The notes below the pieces were generated by a model, which saw nothing but the letters and a program-made list of their open reading frames with translations, was not told the DNA's origin and ran no database searches. Below, piece by piece: positions 1-8,106 of a stretch of DNA of 11,554 nucleotides (its first letter is position 1; every line of letters starts with the position of its first letter). The stretch is from Bacteroidaceae bacterium (GTDB lineage: Bacteria > Bacteroidota > Bacteroidia > Bacteroidales > Bacteroidaceae): contig JAUUPT010000099.1 of assembly GCA_030843315.1 (NCBI GenBank), positions 1-11,554 on the forward strand, written 5' to 3'. The position numbers were made by a program, and so were the translations under genes.

Positions 1-14
1 CCGGGCTTTGTGCA

Positions 15-57
15 TAAAAAAAGGTTGTGCCAGCATTTTGACACAACCTCTTTTTTA
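15..57 (-). terminator. intrinsic terminator after dnaG, probably bidirectional
   Basis: An 8-bp perfect stem, AGGTTGTG (22-29) with CACAACCT (42-49), encloses a 12-nt loop. Read on the minus strand, the hairpin begins 25 bases past the dnaG stop codon and is followed by a T run (plus-strand A run at 15-22). On the plus strand the other arm is followed by CTTTTTT (50-56), so the same hairpin could also stop transcription coming from the left. Its position and T tract fit the 3' end of dnaG. Confidence 0.85.
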
Positions 58-73
58 TCTTGTCTGTTCCGTT

Positions 74-2155
74 TTAGGAGCCCAGCACCACCCGGTCACC
101 CAGCCGCTTTGCCATGATGCTTTTCACTTCCCGCAAGTCGTTGTAGCGTTTCATAATGCTGTTGCACTTCTCTTCATCGCCGGCTACGGCAGGATCTTGC
201 AGAGCAAACATGATATGCTTCAGTTCTTCGTTGACAATGGCATACTTGAAGTTTATCATCAGCCGGGGAATGAGTTCGTGGAGCCGTTCTTCGTCGGTTA
301 CCATTTGCTCGATTTGAGATTTCCTTAATTGGTAGCGGTTGCTGATTAAATCCACACTCAGTTTGCTGATGACCGTATCGGGATGTGCCAGGAAATACCG
401 TTCGGCGATGAAGCCTTCGCGGTGGATGTGCTCGGCGGCTTCCGACAGAATCTGCCGGTGGAGCGGGTTGTGAAAGGCAAGTTCGTCTTCTTTCAGGTCG
501 TTGATGATGTACTCGGTCACTGTGACAGGAATTTCTTTGCCCTCTTCGTTGGTGACGTTGCACATTACTTTTTCTCCGTAGCGCACTACCATTTGCAGAA
601 TCAACCGTTCATATTTATAGAACTCTTGTCCTTCTTTTCCCTCTTGTGGGATGAAAGATACATATTCTTCGGGAGGGAAAGGGGCATCCGTCTCCGGCGG
701 GAGACTGCCTGCGTCGGTCGGTGGCGGAGCCACATCACCGGGCTGAACATCACCCGTATTTCCACCTATTCCGGCAGCTGCATTGGCGGCACTCGCTGCT
801 GCCGAACGACGTTCACGCTCGGCACGTTCGGCTTGCTTCTCTGCCTGCGTCTCGCGCCGCTTTGCCACTTCCGAAACGAGTAACTTATCTTCTACGTGCA
901 GCAGTTGCGCACATTCTTTGATATAGACGTCGCGTACGATGGCTTCGGGGATAATGGAGATGCTTTGCACAAGGTTTCCGATAAGTTCGGCACGCTTGAT
1001 GGGATCTTTGCCTGCATCTTCGAGCAGCAGGTTGGTTTTGAAGCGGATAAAGTCCGTTTCGTGCTCTTGTATGAAAGCCTGGAACTCTGTAGAGTTGTGC
1101 TTTCGGGCAAACGAGTCCGGGTCGTCTCCATCGGGGAGGAGGCAGACTTTGATGTTCATGCCCTCTTCCAATAGCATGTCGATACCTCGGATAGAAGCCT
1201 TGATACCTGCCATATCTCCGTCGTAGAGCACGGTGATATTGTTGGTGAAGCGATGGATCATGCGGATCTGTCCCGGAGTCAGAGCCGTACCCGAAGAAGC
1301 CACTACATTCTCTATACCCGATTGGTGCATAGATATGACATCGGTATAGCCTTCCACCAGGAAACAACGGTCTTGTTTCACGATGGCTTGCTTGGCAAAA
1401 TAGATGCCATAAAGCTCATTGCTTTTGTGGTAAATTTCTGATTCGGGTGAGTTGACATACTTTACTTTGATGCCTTTCGTGGCGCTGGCAAGCACACGTC
1501 CGCCAAAAGCTACCACTTTGCCGGAAAGAGTATGTACGGGGAAGATGACGCGCCCCCAAAAACGGTCGCGCAGGCGATGGTCGTCCGTTTCATAACAGAG
1601 ACCGGTCTTCACGAGGTACTCCTTCTTATACCCTTTCTTCAAAGCCTCTTGTGCCAGGGCGTCGTGACTTTCGGTGCAGTAACCCAACTGAAACTTCTCA
1701 ATGATATCGTCCCTGAAACCACGGTTACGGAAATAAGCCATACCGATGCTACGACCGTCTACGTGGTTGCGCAGAATGTTCTGGAAGTAGTCCCGGGCGA
1801 AGTTATTGACGATAAAGAGGCTCTCCCGTTCACTCTGCACCATCTTCTCCTCGCTGGAGAGTTCGCGCTCCTTGATTTCGATGCCATACTTTTTGGCAAG
1901 GTACTTCAGCGCTTCGGGATAGGACATCTGCTCGTGCTCCATGATGAAGTGTACGGCATTTCCACCCTTTCCGCAGGAGAAGCACTTGCAAAGCCCTTTG
2001 GCGGGCGAGACATAGAAAGAGGGGGTTTTATCATCGTGGAACGGGCACAGGCCGACATAGTTCACACCACGCTTGCGCAGCGTGACGAAATCCGATACGA
2101 CATCAGTGATTTGTGCGGCATCCAGAATCCGGTCTATGGTGGCTTGGTCTATCAT
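74..2155 (-). CDS. dnaG: DNA primase
   Basis: DnaG makes the RNA primers for Okazaki fragments and the leading strand at the replication fork, and docks on the replicative helicase DnaB. The 693-residue protein has all expected parts in order. The N-terminal zinc-binding domain has ligands C37, H40, C58 and C61 (CPFH ... CFSC). The RNAP-like catalytic core with TOPRIM fold shows VEGYTD (E269), the DGD motif at 312-314, and DPDS around 345-348. An Ala/Pro/Gly-rich linker of low complexity spans about 440-500, and a C-terminal region (about 505-693) would be the helicase-interaction domain. The start at 2155 gives the normal primase N-terminus (IDQATIDRILDAAQITDVV) and lies about 16 nt below the predicted transcription start. 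The gene stands alone with its own promoter and terminator, not in the rpsU-dnaG-rpoD arrangement known from many bacteria. Identification is secure. Confidence 0.98.
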   Translation of the reverse strand: MIDQATIDRILDAAQITDVVSDFVTLRKRGVNYVGLCPFHDDKTPSFYVSPAKGLCKCFSCGKGGNAVHFIMEHEQMSYPEALKYLAKKYGIEIKERELSSEEKMVQSERESLFIVNNFARDYFQNILRNHVDGRSIGMAYFRNRGFRDDIIEKFQLGYCTESHDALAQEALKKGYKKEYLVKTGLCYETDDHRLRDRFWGRVIFPVHTLSGKVVAFGGRVLASATKGIKVKYVNSPESEIYHKSNELYGIYFAKQAIVKQDRCFLVEGYTDVISMHQSGIENVVASSGTALTPGQIRMIHRFTNNITVLYDGDMAGIKASIRGIDMLLEEGMNIKVCLLPDGDDPDSFARKHNSTEFQAFIQEHETDFIRFKTNLLLEDAGKDPIKRAELIGNLVQSISIIPEAIVRDVYIKECAQLLHVEDKLLVSEVAKRRETQAEKQAERAERERRSAAASAANAAAGIGGNTGDVQPGDVAPPPTDAGSLPPETDAPFPPEEYVSFIPQEGKEGQEFYKYERLILQMVVRYGEKVMCNVTNEEGKEIPVTVTEYIINDLKEDELAFHNPLHRQILSEAAEHIHREGFIAERYFLAHPDTVISKLSVDLISNRYQLRKSQIEQMVTDEERLHELIPRLMINFKYAIVNEELKHIMFALQDPAVAGDEEKCNSIMKRYNDLREVKSIMAKRLGDRVVLGS

Positions 2156-2177
2156 CGTTTCTTAATTTTAGAATATG

Positions 2178-2209
2178 CAAAAGTACATGTTATTTCTTGG
2201 ATAATCAAA
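2178..2209 (-). promoter_or_regulatory. Bacteroides-type sigma-ABfr promoter for dnaG
   Basis: Read on the minus strand, TTTG (plus CAAA at 2206-2209) is followed after exactly 20 nt by TACTTTTG (plus 2178-2185). This matches the established Bacteroides consensus of a -33 TTTG and a -7 TAnnTTTG separated by about 19-21 nt. Transcription would begin near 2171, giving dnaG a 5' leader of only about 16 nt. Assignment rests on the motif and position alone. Confidence 0.75.
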
Positions 2210-2267
2210 TCTCGGAGGTGCGAGAATAAAAAGTAAGTAATAAGCCGCAATTTTCAATGAAAAGATA

Positions 2268-2275
2268 TATATTTG
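2268..2275 (+). promoter_or_regulatory. candidate -7 element for the sensor gene pair
   Basis: TATATTTG fits the Bacteroides -7 consensus TAnnTTTG on the plus strand. No TTTG is seen at the expected -33 distance (around 2244-2247 the sequence is GCCG), so the match is half a promoter. If used, transcription would start near 2282, inside the longest possible open frame of the following gene. That would favour translation from the ATG at 2293. Confidence 0.4.
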
Positions 2276-2292
2276 CAACAAATGCTGTTTAT

Positions 2293-4440
2293 ATGTACCG
2301 TATCGTCATCTCTTTCTTGTTAGGATGTATTTTTTCTTCTTCATTTTCACTTGCTCAATCATCAACAAATTTGCCTAAAAAAACAGAGTTTGTTATGATA
2401 TTGAGTTCGTACGCCTATGAAAAAGAATGGAGTACTGCCTTGGTCAAAGAAATACGTAATAAATTGGAGACACAAAAGCCTGAACTCAAAGTGCACATCA
2501 CTTATGCAGGAATGGCTGCCCGTACTTCTTTTCTTGCCGACCGTTTTGCCATGCAGGGTGCTTTTGCGAATGGAAGGTTGAACAACCTGATTAAGTATCC
2601 TGATGTGCTGATACTGATTGGTGACGAGAGCTGGATGCTCTATCGGATTATGGATAACCGGGGTGTCTGGCGAAATATTCCGGTAGTTCTTTGTGGGGTG
2701 CATGATGAAATAATGAAGGACTACAAACTGTTCTTTCCTGATAAGCAATTACCCGATTCCTCTTTTATTCCTTTAGACTCGCCGGCTTCTGCCATGTATG
2801 CTGCTGCGGTGATAGAACCGGACAATGCAGCCCGGACTTTGCAGTTGGCACGGACGCTGGTGCCCCGGTTGCAGCATCTTTATTTCCTTTCGGATGGCAG
2901 TTATGTAGATAGCTACATGAGGAAGAAACTGTGCCGTGAGAGCGACAAGAGAGACGTTGCTTTTACTGAAATATTAGTAGACCGTAGTAACGTAGATTCC
3001 GTCGGCCGGATACTGAATCAGATTCCCGATGAAACGGTGGTGGTGACCAACGGTGCTATGGTGCCGCAGAATGCCCGTGCTCCTGTCCTTACATTGCGTG
3101 ATATGTCTTACCAATCTCATGTTCCGTTGGGAGGATATTTTGCTCCGGTTTCAGACTATGCGGATATGACGGCTGAATCAGTATTCCGCATATTGGAAGC
3201 CGATACCACAGTCCAAAAATCTTATGCCATAGCTCCTGATATGGCTTTTTATATGAACCAGACGGCTTTGATGCATGCCGGTCTGCGTTCGGCAATTAAG
3301 AATTTGCCCAATGTGGTGAGTCGCAATATCCCTCCGCCATTTATTTTCCGCCATATACGCGTTATTTCCATTTCATTGCTGGTGTTGATTGTCTTGGCTT
3401 TTGTTTCTTTCCACATTATATATTCATATCGCTACTCCCATAACCTGAACCTCCTGTTTGAACGCTATAAAACGCTGTATGATGAATATCAACTGGTATA
3501 TGAAAATATGCCGGTAGGCTTGATGCTGTTTGATATTTATGGAAACTTGCTAAACCGTAATGTAGAGACAGATACTTTCTTTGAGCAGTACGCCTTCTCA
3601 AGGTCTGTTCTTTTCCATATTTTTGACCCGGAGATTTTGGATGATGATATGCGGGCGGCATTATCCCGTAGGGAACTGGTGAGCAAGATGATCTACCTGA
3701 AGGATTTTTGCTATCGCTTGCAGTGCTGCATCATGGCAGACGAGGAAACCGGAACCGACCATATCCTGGTGATTGTGATAGACAATACGGAGATTGAACG
3801 CGAAAGGAAGACGAAAGAACAAATCAGCAATGTGCTGAATTTTGCAATGAATAAAGCAGGTATCGGAGTGGCGGAATACAACCTTTTTGATGGAAGCGGT
3901 TTTGCTACGGATGCCTGGTATGACACTCTGGGCATGGAACGGAACTGCGAGAACTTTCTGCAAATTCATCAATGCCTGGTGCGGGCGGATAGAGAAAAGG
4001 TGCAACGCTATCTGGAGAATGTACGTTATGGAAATTCCCATCTCTTCCTGGATACTTTGCAAATACAGACCCGCACCGGTGAGAGGCACTACATACGCTA
4101 CCTGATTCAACCGTTGGAGTATGCCCCCGACCAGCAGCATATCATTGTTGCAGAGCTGGTGGTTAATATGGACAGGCAGATAGTCAAAGAACGGGAACTG
4201 GAAGCTGCCATGAAAAAGGCGCAAGAGGCCGACCGCTTCAAGAATGCTTTTGTGGCTAATATGAAAGATGGAATCCGCATTCCGCTGAAAGAAATAATAT
4301 CTTGTGCACAAGAGCTGGTAGCTACCACCGACTTGGAGCGCCGGGTGGAATTGAATGCCCGTATAGAGATAGCTAACGGCCAGATGCTTGGCTTGCTGAA
4401 TGAGATTATCGAAATGTCTAAAGTAGAGTTGAACGAATAA
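2293..4440 (+). CDS. sensor histidine kinase-like protein lacking phospho-His and ATPase domain
   Basis: This is a membrane sensor protein of 715 residues counted from the ATG at 2293; an in-frame ATG at 2257 would add 12. The 2293 start places a signal peptide at the very N-terminus (MYRIVISFLLG, likely cleaved after about residue 21-22) and sits below a candidate -7 element. Residues about 30-350 form a periplasmic domain resembling ABC-transporter substrate-binding proteins (YPDVLILIGDESW, IPVVLCGVHD). One membrane helix follows at about 356-377, then a signalling helix, and two PAS-like domains at about 403-503 and 513-628. The last 85 residues resemble the DHp dimerisation domain, but the H box reads MKDGIRIPLK where MSHEIRTPLN is usual. 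D659 thus replaces the phospho-accepting His and Gly replaces the following Glu. The protein ends at the end of DHp helix 2, with no ATP-binding domain. The frame is intact and overlaps the next gene at TAATG, so translation is probably coupled. It is a paralog of that gene, and a non-catalytic partner role is inferred. Confidence 0.85.
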   Translation: MYRIVISFLLGCIFSSSFSLAQSSTNLPKKTEFVMILSSYAYEKEWSTALVKEIRNKLETQKPELKVHITYAGMAARTSFLADRFAMQGAFANGRLNNLIKYPDVLILIGDESWMLYRIMDNRGVWRNIPVVLCGVHDEIMKDYKLFFPDKQLPDSSFIPLDSPASAMYAAAVIEPDNAARTLQLARTLVPRLQHLYFLSDGSYVDSYMRKKLCRESDKRDVAFTEILVDRSNVDSVGRILNQIPDETVVVTNGAMVPQNARAPVLTLRDMSYQSHVPLGGYFAPVSDYADMTAESVFRILEADTTVQKSYAIAPDMAFYMNQTALMHAGLRSAIKNLPNVVSRNIPPPFIFRHIRVISISLLVLIVLAFVSFHIIYSYRYSHNLNLLFERYKTLYDEYQLVYENMPVGLMLFDIYGNLLNRNVETDTFFEQYAFSRSVLFHIFDPEILDDDMRAALSRRELVSKMIYLKDFCYRLQCCIMADEETGTDHILVIVIDNTEIERERKTKEQISNVLNFAMNKAGIGVAEYNLFDGSGFATDAWYDTLGMERNCENFLQIHQCLVRADREKVQRYLENVRYGNSHLFLDTLQIQTRTGERHYIRYLIQPLEYAPDQQHIIVAELVVNMDRQIVKERELEAAMKKAQEADRFKNAFVANMKDGIRIPLKEIISCAQELVATTDLERRVELNARIEIANGQMLGLLNEIIEMSKVELNE

Positions 4441-7304
4441 TGTCCGCTATATATATGAGAACCTGGATGTTTTATAGTGTATTGATAGTACTGCTGTTCT
4501 TGGGAATTGCGGTAGAACCTGCTGTCGCTTCAGATCTGCTGCCGGGTAAGAGAGTCCTCATCATCAACTCTTATGGCGAACAAACTACGTGGAGCAGGAG
4601 CATAACGGACAGCCTGGAGAGTAAAATACATAAGGTACATCCCAGTTGGATAGTTTACTCCGGTGATTTAAAGACGGAAGCAGCCACTTATGTTGCTGCA
4701 ACGACCTTTACTTTGCGTTCCATATTATGGGGATATGCTGAAAGAACCCAGACCCATGTAGATGCTACTAATTTGAGTATTACTTCTATCTTTGTGCAGG
4801 ATGATGTGCCGGATGTTCTGGTATGGATAGGGGAGGAAGGCTTTATGCATTATGTGTCTTATCGGCTCTTGTTGGGTAAATGGAAAGAGGTTCCGATGGT
4901 ACTGTGTGCAGTGAGAGATTCTGTTTCGGCGCATGGGTGGGACCCTGAAAACACATTTTATTTTGACTTGAAGGATGGCATTCGCAATTATGCTGTTATA
5001 ACTAATTCCCTTTCTCCTGATAGTCCTTTGTTGGATATGGTGAAAGACGATAAGAGCGTTCATATTTCCGAAACAAACGAGAATGGGAAAAAGGCACTTC
5101 AGGTGAAGTTCTCTTTTAACTATAGCGGTACTATTATAAATCTACCAATACGGGAAAATCTGGAACTGATTCATCGACTATTGCCTGATTTGCAGGAACT
5201 GATATGGGTAGATAATGACTCTTATCGAAATATGGAAACCCGCCTGGATATGGAAAAGGTTCTCAAGAACATTTTGCCAAATGTGAAATATTCCAAGATG
5301 ATACATAATCGCATGAATACGGATTCTATTTATGATGTGATGCTGGAACCCGCCAAACATCGTGCATTCCTGACCAATACCTGGAATATTGATGCATTAT
5401 ATAGCAAACGCTCCGATAAAGAAATAGATTCCTTGTTTACTCATGTTGCCACTGTACCATTATTCTCTTTGACGGAGCGTAATTTCAATAAGGATAATTA
5501 TTGGGTAGGGGGCTATTACCTGAGCCGTTCGCAAACAGTGGACTATACTTTGTCGATGCTGGAACGTGCTGTGAGGGGAGACAGTATAATGGCGCTTCCG
5601 TTCGATACGATTTCAGACGCCAGAATTATACTGAATCGTACGGCTTTGGAGCGTTATGGGTTGGAGGCGGCAGCCGATTCGCTTGAAGATGTGCTATATG
5701 TCCATATTCCGCCTACTTTCTTCCATAAATACGAGCGGCAGTTGCTGATTTCCTTTCTGATTCTGGTAGTGATTGCTTTCTACGCGGGATTCAGTTGGCG
5801 CCGGCATAGGTATAACAAGCAAATGAAGGCTGACTATGCCCGCTATAAACGACTGTATGACAAGTTGCAGGTGATTTATGAAAATAGTTCGATAGATTTT
5901 GCGCTGTACGATGAGCATGGAGAGCGTTTGCTCCGCATTGTTGAAGGCAGAATGGAGACTGAGAACGAAGATTGCAAATTCTTCTCCGGCAATATATTTG
6001 AGAGCACCTATCTTACGAATGATTTGAAAGAGCAGATACTTTCCAGGCGGGTTGTCAACTGTGAGATTTCGCTTGACTATGCCGGCAGGGTATCCCGGAC
6101 CAGTTTTGCAGAACATGTCGTTTACCAGTTGATAGTTAAACCTCTGCATGACGTAAATTACCGGAACTCCTGTTTCATGGCTATTGCCATCGACTTGACG
6201 CCTACCGTCAGAGAGCGGCGGGAGAAGGAACGTTTCGAGGAATTATTCCGTTTTGCTTCGGATTCTTCCCAAGTAGGGGTGGCGTTCTATGATGTGCAGA
6301 CTGCTGTGGGCATGGCTACGGATTCCTGGCAGCAGAATATGAATGCGGAGTTTGTTTCCGGTGTATTCCCCACCTACGGACAGGTTGTGGGAGAGGACCG
6401 GGAAGCCTTGTTGAAATATCAGGAAGCAATACGCGCCGGAGAAGAGCAGGACATTTTTTGCAGAGACATACAAGTGAACGGTAAAGATGGTCAGAAGCAC
6501 TGGATACGGCAGCATATGTATCTTATGCAGTCGTCTAACCGCCTGGTAGAGTTGAGCTTGGATATTGACGAACAAAAGGGCAATGAAAAGAGGCTGGAAG
6601 AGGCCAAGCTGAAAGCTGAGGAAGCGAACGAAGAAACCCGTTGTTTCTTGAATAGCATTAGTCATGAAGTGCGTACGCCATTGAATGCGATTGTCGGTTT
6701 TTCTACCATCCTTGCCGTTTCGGACGATAAGGCTACGGAAAAAGAATGCTCGCCCATTATCTTGTGGAATACCCGTCTGCTGGATGCGTTGATTAAAAAT
6801 ATCCTCGATTTGTCGGCACTGGATGCCGGTAATATAATGTTCCATTATCAGGAAGTGGATGTAAAAGATATTTTTGCCGATATGGTGACGTATATCCGTA
6901 ACCATAATCAGTATGGTCCTTCCTTGCAGATTCTTTATGAGTTGCCCGAATCGGATGTGGATAGACTGATAACGACAGATGGAAAGTATCTGAAAATATT
7001 GCTGCTGAACCTGTTGTCCAATGCATTGAAGTTTACGAATGACGGGTCTATCACCTTAGGATGCAGCCGTCAGGGAAAGGGACTTTATTTCTATGTGAGT
7101 GATACCGGATGCGGCATTGAGGCGGAAGACCAGAAGCGTATATTCAACCGGTTTGTGAAGCTCGATACTTACATACAAGGAACCGGCCTGGGACTATCGC
7201 TGTGCCGGAGTATTGTGAAACACCTGGGTGGTGAGATCGGCGTGGTTTCAGAAAAAGGAAAGGGCAGCACATTCTGGTTTGTACTGCCCGATGCCAATGA
7301 ATAG
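4440..7304 (+). CDS. sensor histidine kinase with periplasmic substrate-binding-like domain and PAS domains
   Basis: A 954-residue inner-membrane histidine kinase. A signal peptide covers about 1-30 (VLIVLLFLGIAVEPAVASD); an alternative ATG at 4455 would trim five residues. A periplasmic domain runs to about 425 and resembles ABC-transporter substrate-binding proteins (PDVLVWIGEEGF, VPMVLCAVRD). One membrane helix lies at about 434-453, followed by a signalling helix (about 460-485) and two PAS-like regions (about 480-590 and 600-710). The DHp domain carries SHEVRTPLN with H742 as phospho-acceptor. The catalytic domain has the N box (N857, N861), the G1 box DTGCG at 888-892, F box residues around FNRF at 902-905, and the G2 box GTGLGL at 914-919. 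The protein ends after the ATPase domain, so there is no fused receiver. No response regulator is present in the window, so the target and ligand are unknown. It follows the kinase-dead paralog with overlapping stop and start codons. Confidence 0.92.
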   Translation: MSAIYMRTWMFYSVLIVLLFLGIAVEPAVASDLLPGKRVLIINSYGEQTTWSRSITDSLESKIHKVHPSWIVYSGDLKTEAATYVAATTFTLRSILWGYAERTQTHVDATNLSITSIFVQDDVPDVLVWIGEEGFMHYVSYRLLLGKWKEVPMVLCAVRDSVSAHGWDPENTFYFDLKDGIRNYAVITNSLSPDSPLLDMVKDDKSVHISETNENGKKALQVKFSFNYSGTIINLPIRENLELIHRLLPDLQELIWVDNDSYRNMETRLDMEKVLKNILPNVKYSKMIHNRMNTDSIYDVMLEPAKHRAFLTNTWNIDALYSKRSDKEIDSLFTHVATVPLFSLTERNFNKDNYWVGGYYLSRSQTVDYTLSMLERAVRGDSIMALPFDTISDARIILNRTALERYGLEAAADSLEDVLYVHIPPTFFHKYERQLLISFLILVVIAFYAGFSWRRHRYNKQMKADYARYKRLYDKLQVIYENSSIDFALYDEHGERLLRIVEGRMETENEDCKFFSGNIFESTYLTNDLKEQILSRRVVNCEISLDYAGRVSRTSFAEHVVYQLIVKPLHDVNYRNSCFMAIAIDLTPTVRERREKERFEELFRFASDSSQVGVAFYDVQTAVGMATDSWQQNMNAEFVSGVFPTYGQVVGEDREALLKYQEAIRAGEEQDIFCRDIQVNGKDGQKHWIRQHMYLMQSSNRLVELSLDIDEQKGNEKRLEEAKLKAEEANEETRCFLNSISHEVRTPLNAIVGFSTILAVSDDKATEKECSPIILWNTRLLDALIKNILDLSALDAGNIMFHYQEVDVKDIFADMVTYIRNHNQYGPSLQILYELPESDVDRLITTDGKYLKILLLNLLSNALKFTNDGSITLGCSRQGKGLYFYVSDTGCGIEAEDQKRIFNRFVKLDTYIQGTGLGLSLCRSIVKHLGGEIGVVSEKGKGSTFWFVLPDANE

Positions 7305-7317
7305 AGCGACGGCTCTA
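7302..7317. terminator. weak hairpin between convergent genes
   Basis: TAGAGC (7302-7307) and GCTCTA (7312-7317) form a 6-bp stem with a GACG loop. The first three bases are the stop codon of the upstream sensor kinase. On the plus strand it is followed by CCGTTTT. A second GCTCTA at 7325-7330 overlaps the tyrA stop codon on the other strand and could pair alternatively. With only 24 bases between the two convergent coding regions, a shared terminator is plausible, but the stem is short and the T tract poor on both strands. Confidence 0.4.
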
Positions 7318-7327
7318 CCGTTTTGCT

Positions 7328-8101
7328 CTATTTAATCTTTTCCCTGATTTTTGTCAGGTACTTCTTCATTCCTTCCGCATCCTTGTTGTTGATGATCTCC
7401 AACAGATTCTTCAACTCCAGGCGGACGTTTTCCACTTGCGACGGAGTGCGGGGATTGAACAAGATTTCCTGAAGCAGATAGTCATCCTCGCTAAGCAGGC
7501 CTTTGGCTATTGCCATGTGTTTCTTGAACGTAGTGCCCGGAGCTTCCTGGTGCTTCATCACTGCCGAGAATACAAAGGTCGATACGAACGGAATGGACAG
7601 GGAGTATGCTACCGTTTCATCGTGTTCGTCGAACGTATATTCAAAGATGTTCAGCTTCATGGTCTGGTAGAGATCCTTGAAGAAGATTTTTCCTAGATGG
7701 TCGCCTTCGCTGATGATAATGGCATTCTCGCTGCTCAGGTTACTGAGGCTGGCGAATGTAGGGCCGAACATGGGATGAGACGACACATAGCGGAAACCAC
7801 TTTCTTCGTAGAAGCTCTTCAGTCCCGTCTTTACCGAAGCAATGTCACTGATGATGCAGTCTTTAGGCAACACGGGCAGCACTTGGCGGAATGCTTCCAG
7901 GGTATATTTCACCGTAGCGGCATTGATGACCAGTTCCGGCTCAAAGTCCTTGATTTCATCCAGCGTGGTGAAACGGTAGGTGTTGTAGACAAAACGCAAC
8001 TGGTGCGGGTTGACGTCGAATACGGCCGTCTCGTGCTGAAAACTCAGGATATCGGTGAAGAAGGAGCCCATTTTACCGGCTCCGAGTATTAATATTCGCA
8101 T
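7328..8101 (-). CDS. tyrA: prephenate dehydrogenase
   Basis: This enzyme oxidatively decarboxylates prephenate to 4-hydroxyphenylpyruvate with NAD(P)+, the committed step to tyrosine. The 257-residue protein begins with a Rossmann nucleotide-binding loop (LILGAGKMGSFF, Gly at 7, 9 and 12). An acidic residue at D29 follows the second strand. The family motif SHPMFGP lies at 108-114, with H109 in the place of the catalytic His, and FDEHDETVAYS lies at about 157-167 in the helical dimerisation domain. It is shorter than many TyrA proteins and has no C-terminal ACT domain and no fused chorismate mutase, which here sits on the neighbouring DAHP synthase. It is the last gene of the operon, starting 5 bases after the stop of the DAHP synthase/chorismate mutase gene. 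Use of arogenate instead of prephenate cannot be excluded from sequence alone. Confidence 0.93.
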   Translation of the reverse strand: MRILILGAGKMGSFFTDILSFQHETAVFDVNPHQLRFVYNTYRFTTLDEIKDFEPELVINAATVKYTLEAFRQVLPVLPKDCIISDIASVKTGLKSFYEESGFRYVSSHPMFGPTFASLSNLSSENAIIISEGDHLGKIFFKDLYQTMKLNIFEYTFDEHDETVAYSLSIPFVSTFVFSAVMKHQEAPGTTFKKHMAIAKGLLSEDDYLLQEILFNPRTPSQVENVRLELKNLLEIINNKDAEGMKKYLTKIREKIK

Positions 8102-8106
8102 AATGA

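Noticed and set aside
1532..2236. Long plus-strand open frame (234 codons) opposite dnaG
   Set aside because: It lies antisense to the zinc-binding and core region of a certain dnaG, shows no recognisable motif, and overlaps the dnaG promoter. It is a by-product of codon bias.
3661..4311. 216-codon minus-strand open frame within the first sensor gene
   Set aside because: The plus-strand frame here encodes PAS-like and DHp-like sequence aligned to its paralog, so the antisense frame is a shadow.
4440..4460. A frameshift or nonsense mutation splitting one original hybrid kinase into two genes
   Set aside because: The second gene restarts with its own signal peptide and repeats every domain of the first, so this is a tandem duplication rather than one broken gene. 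No ATPase-domain remnant lies between them.
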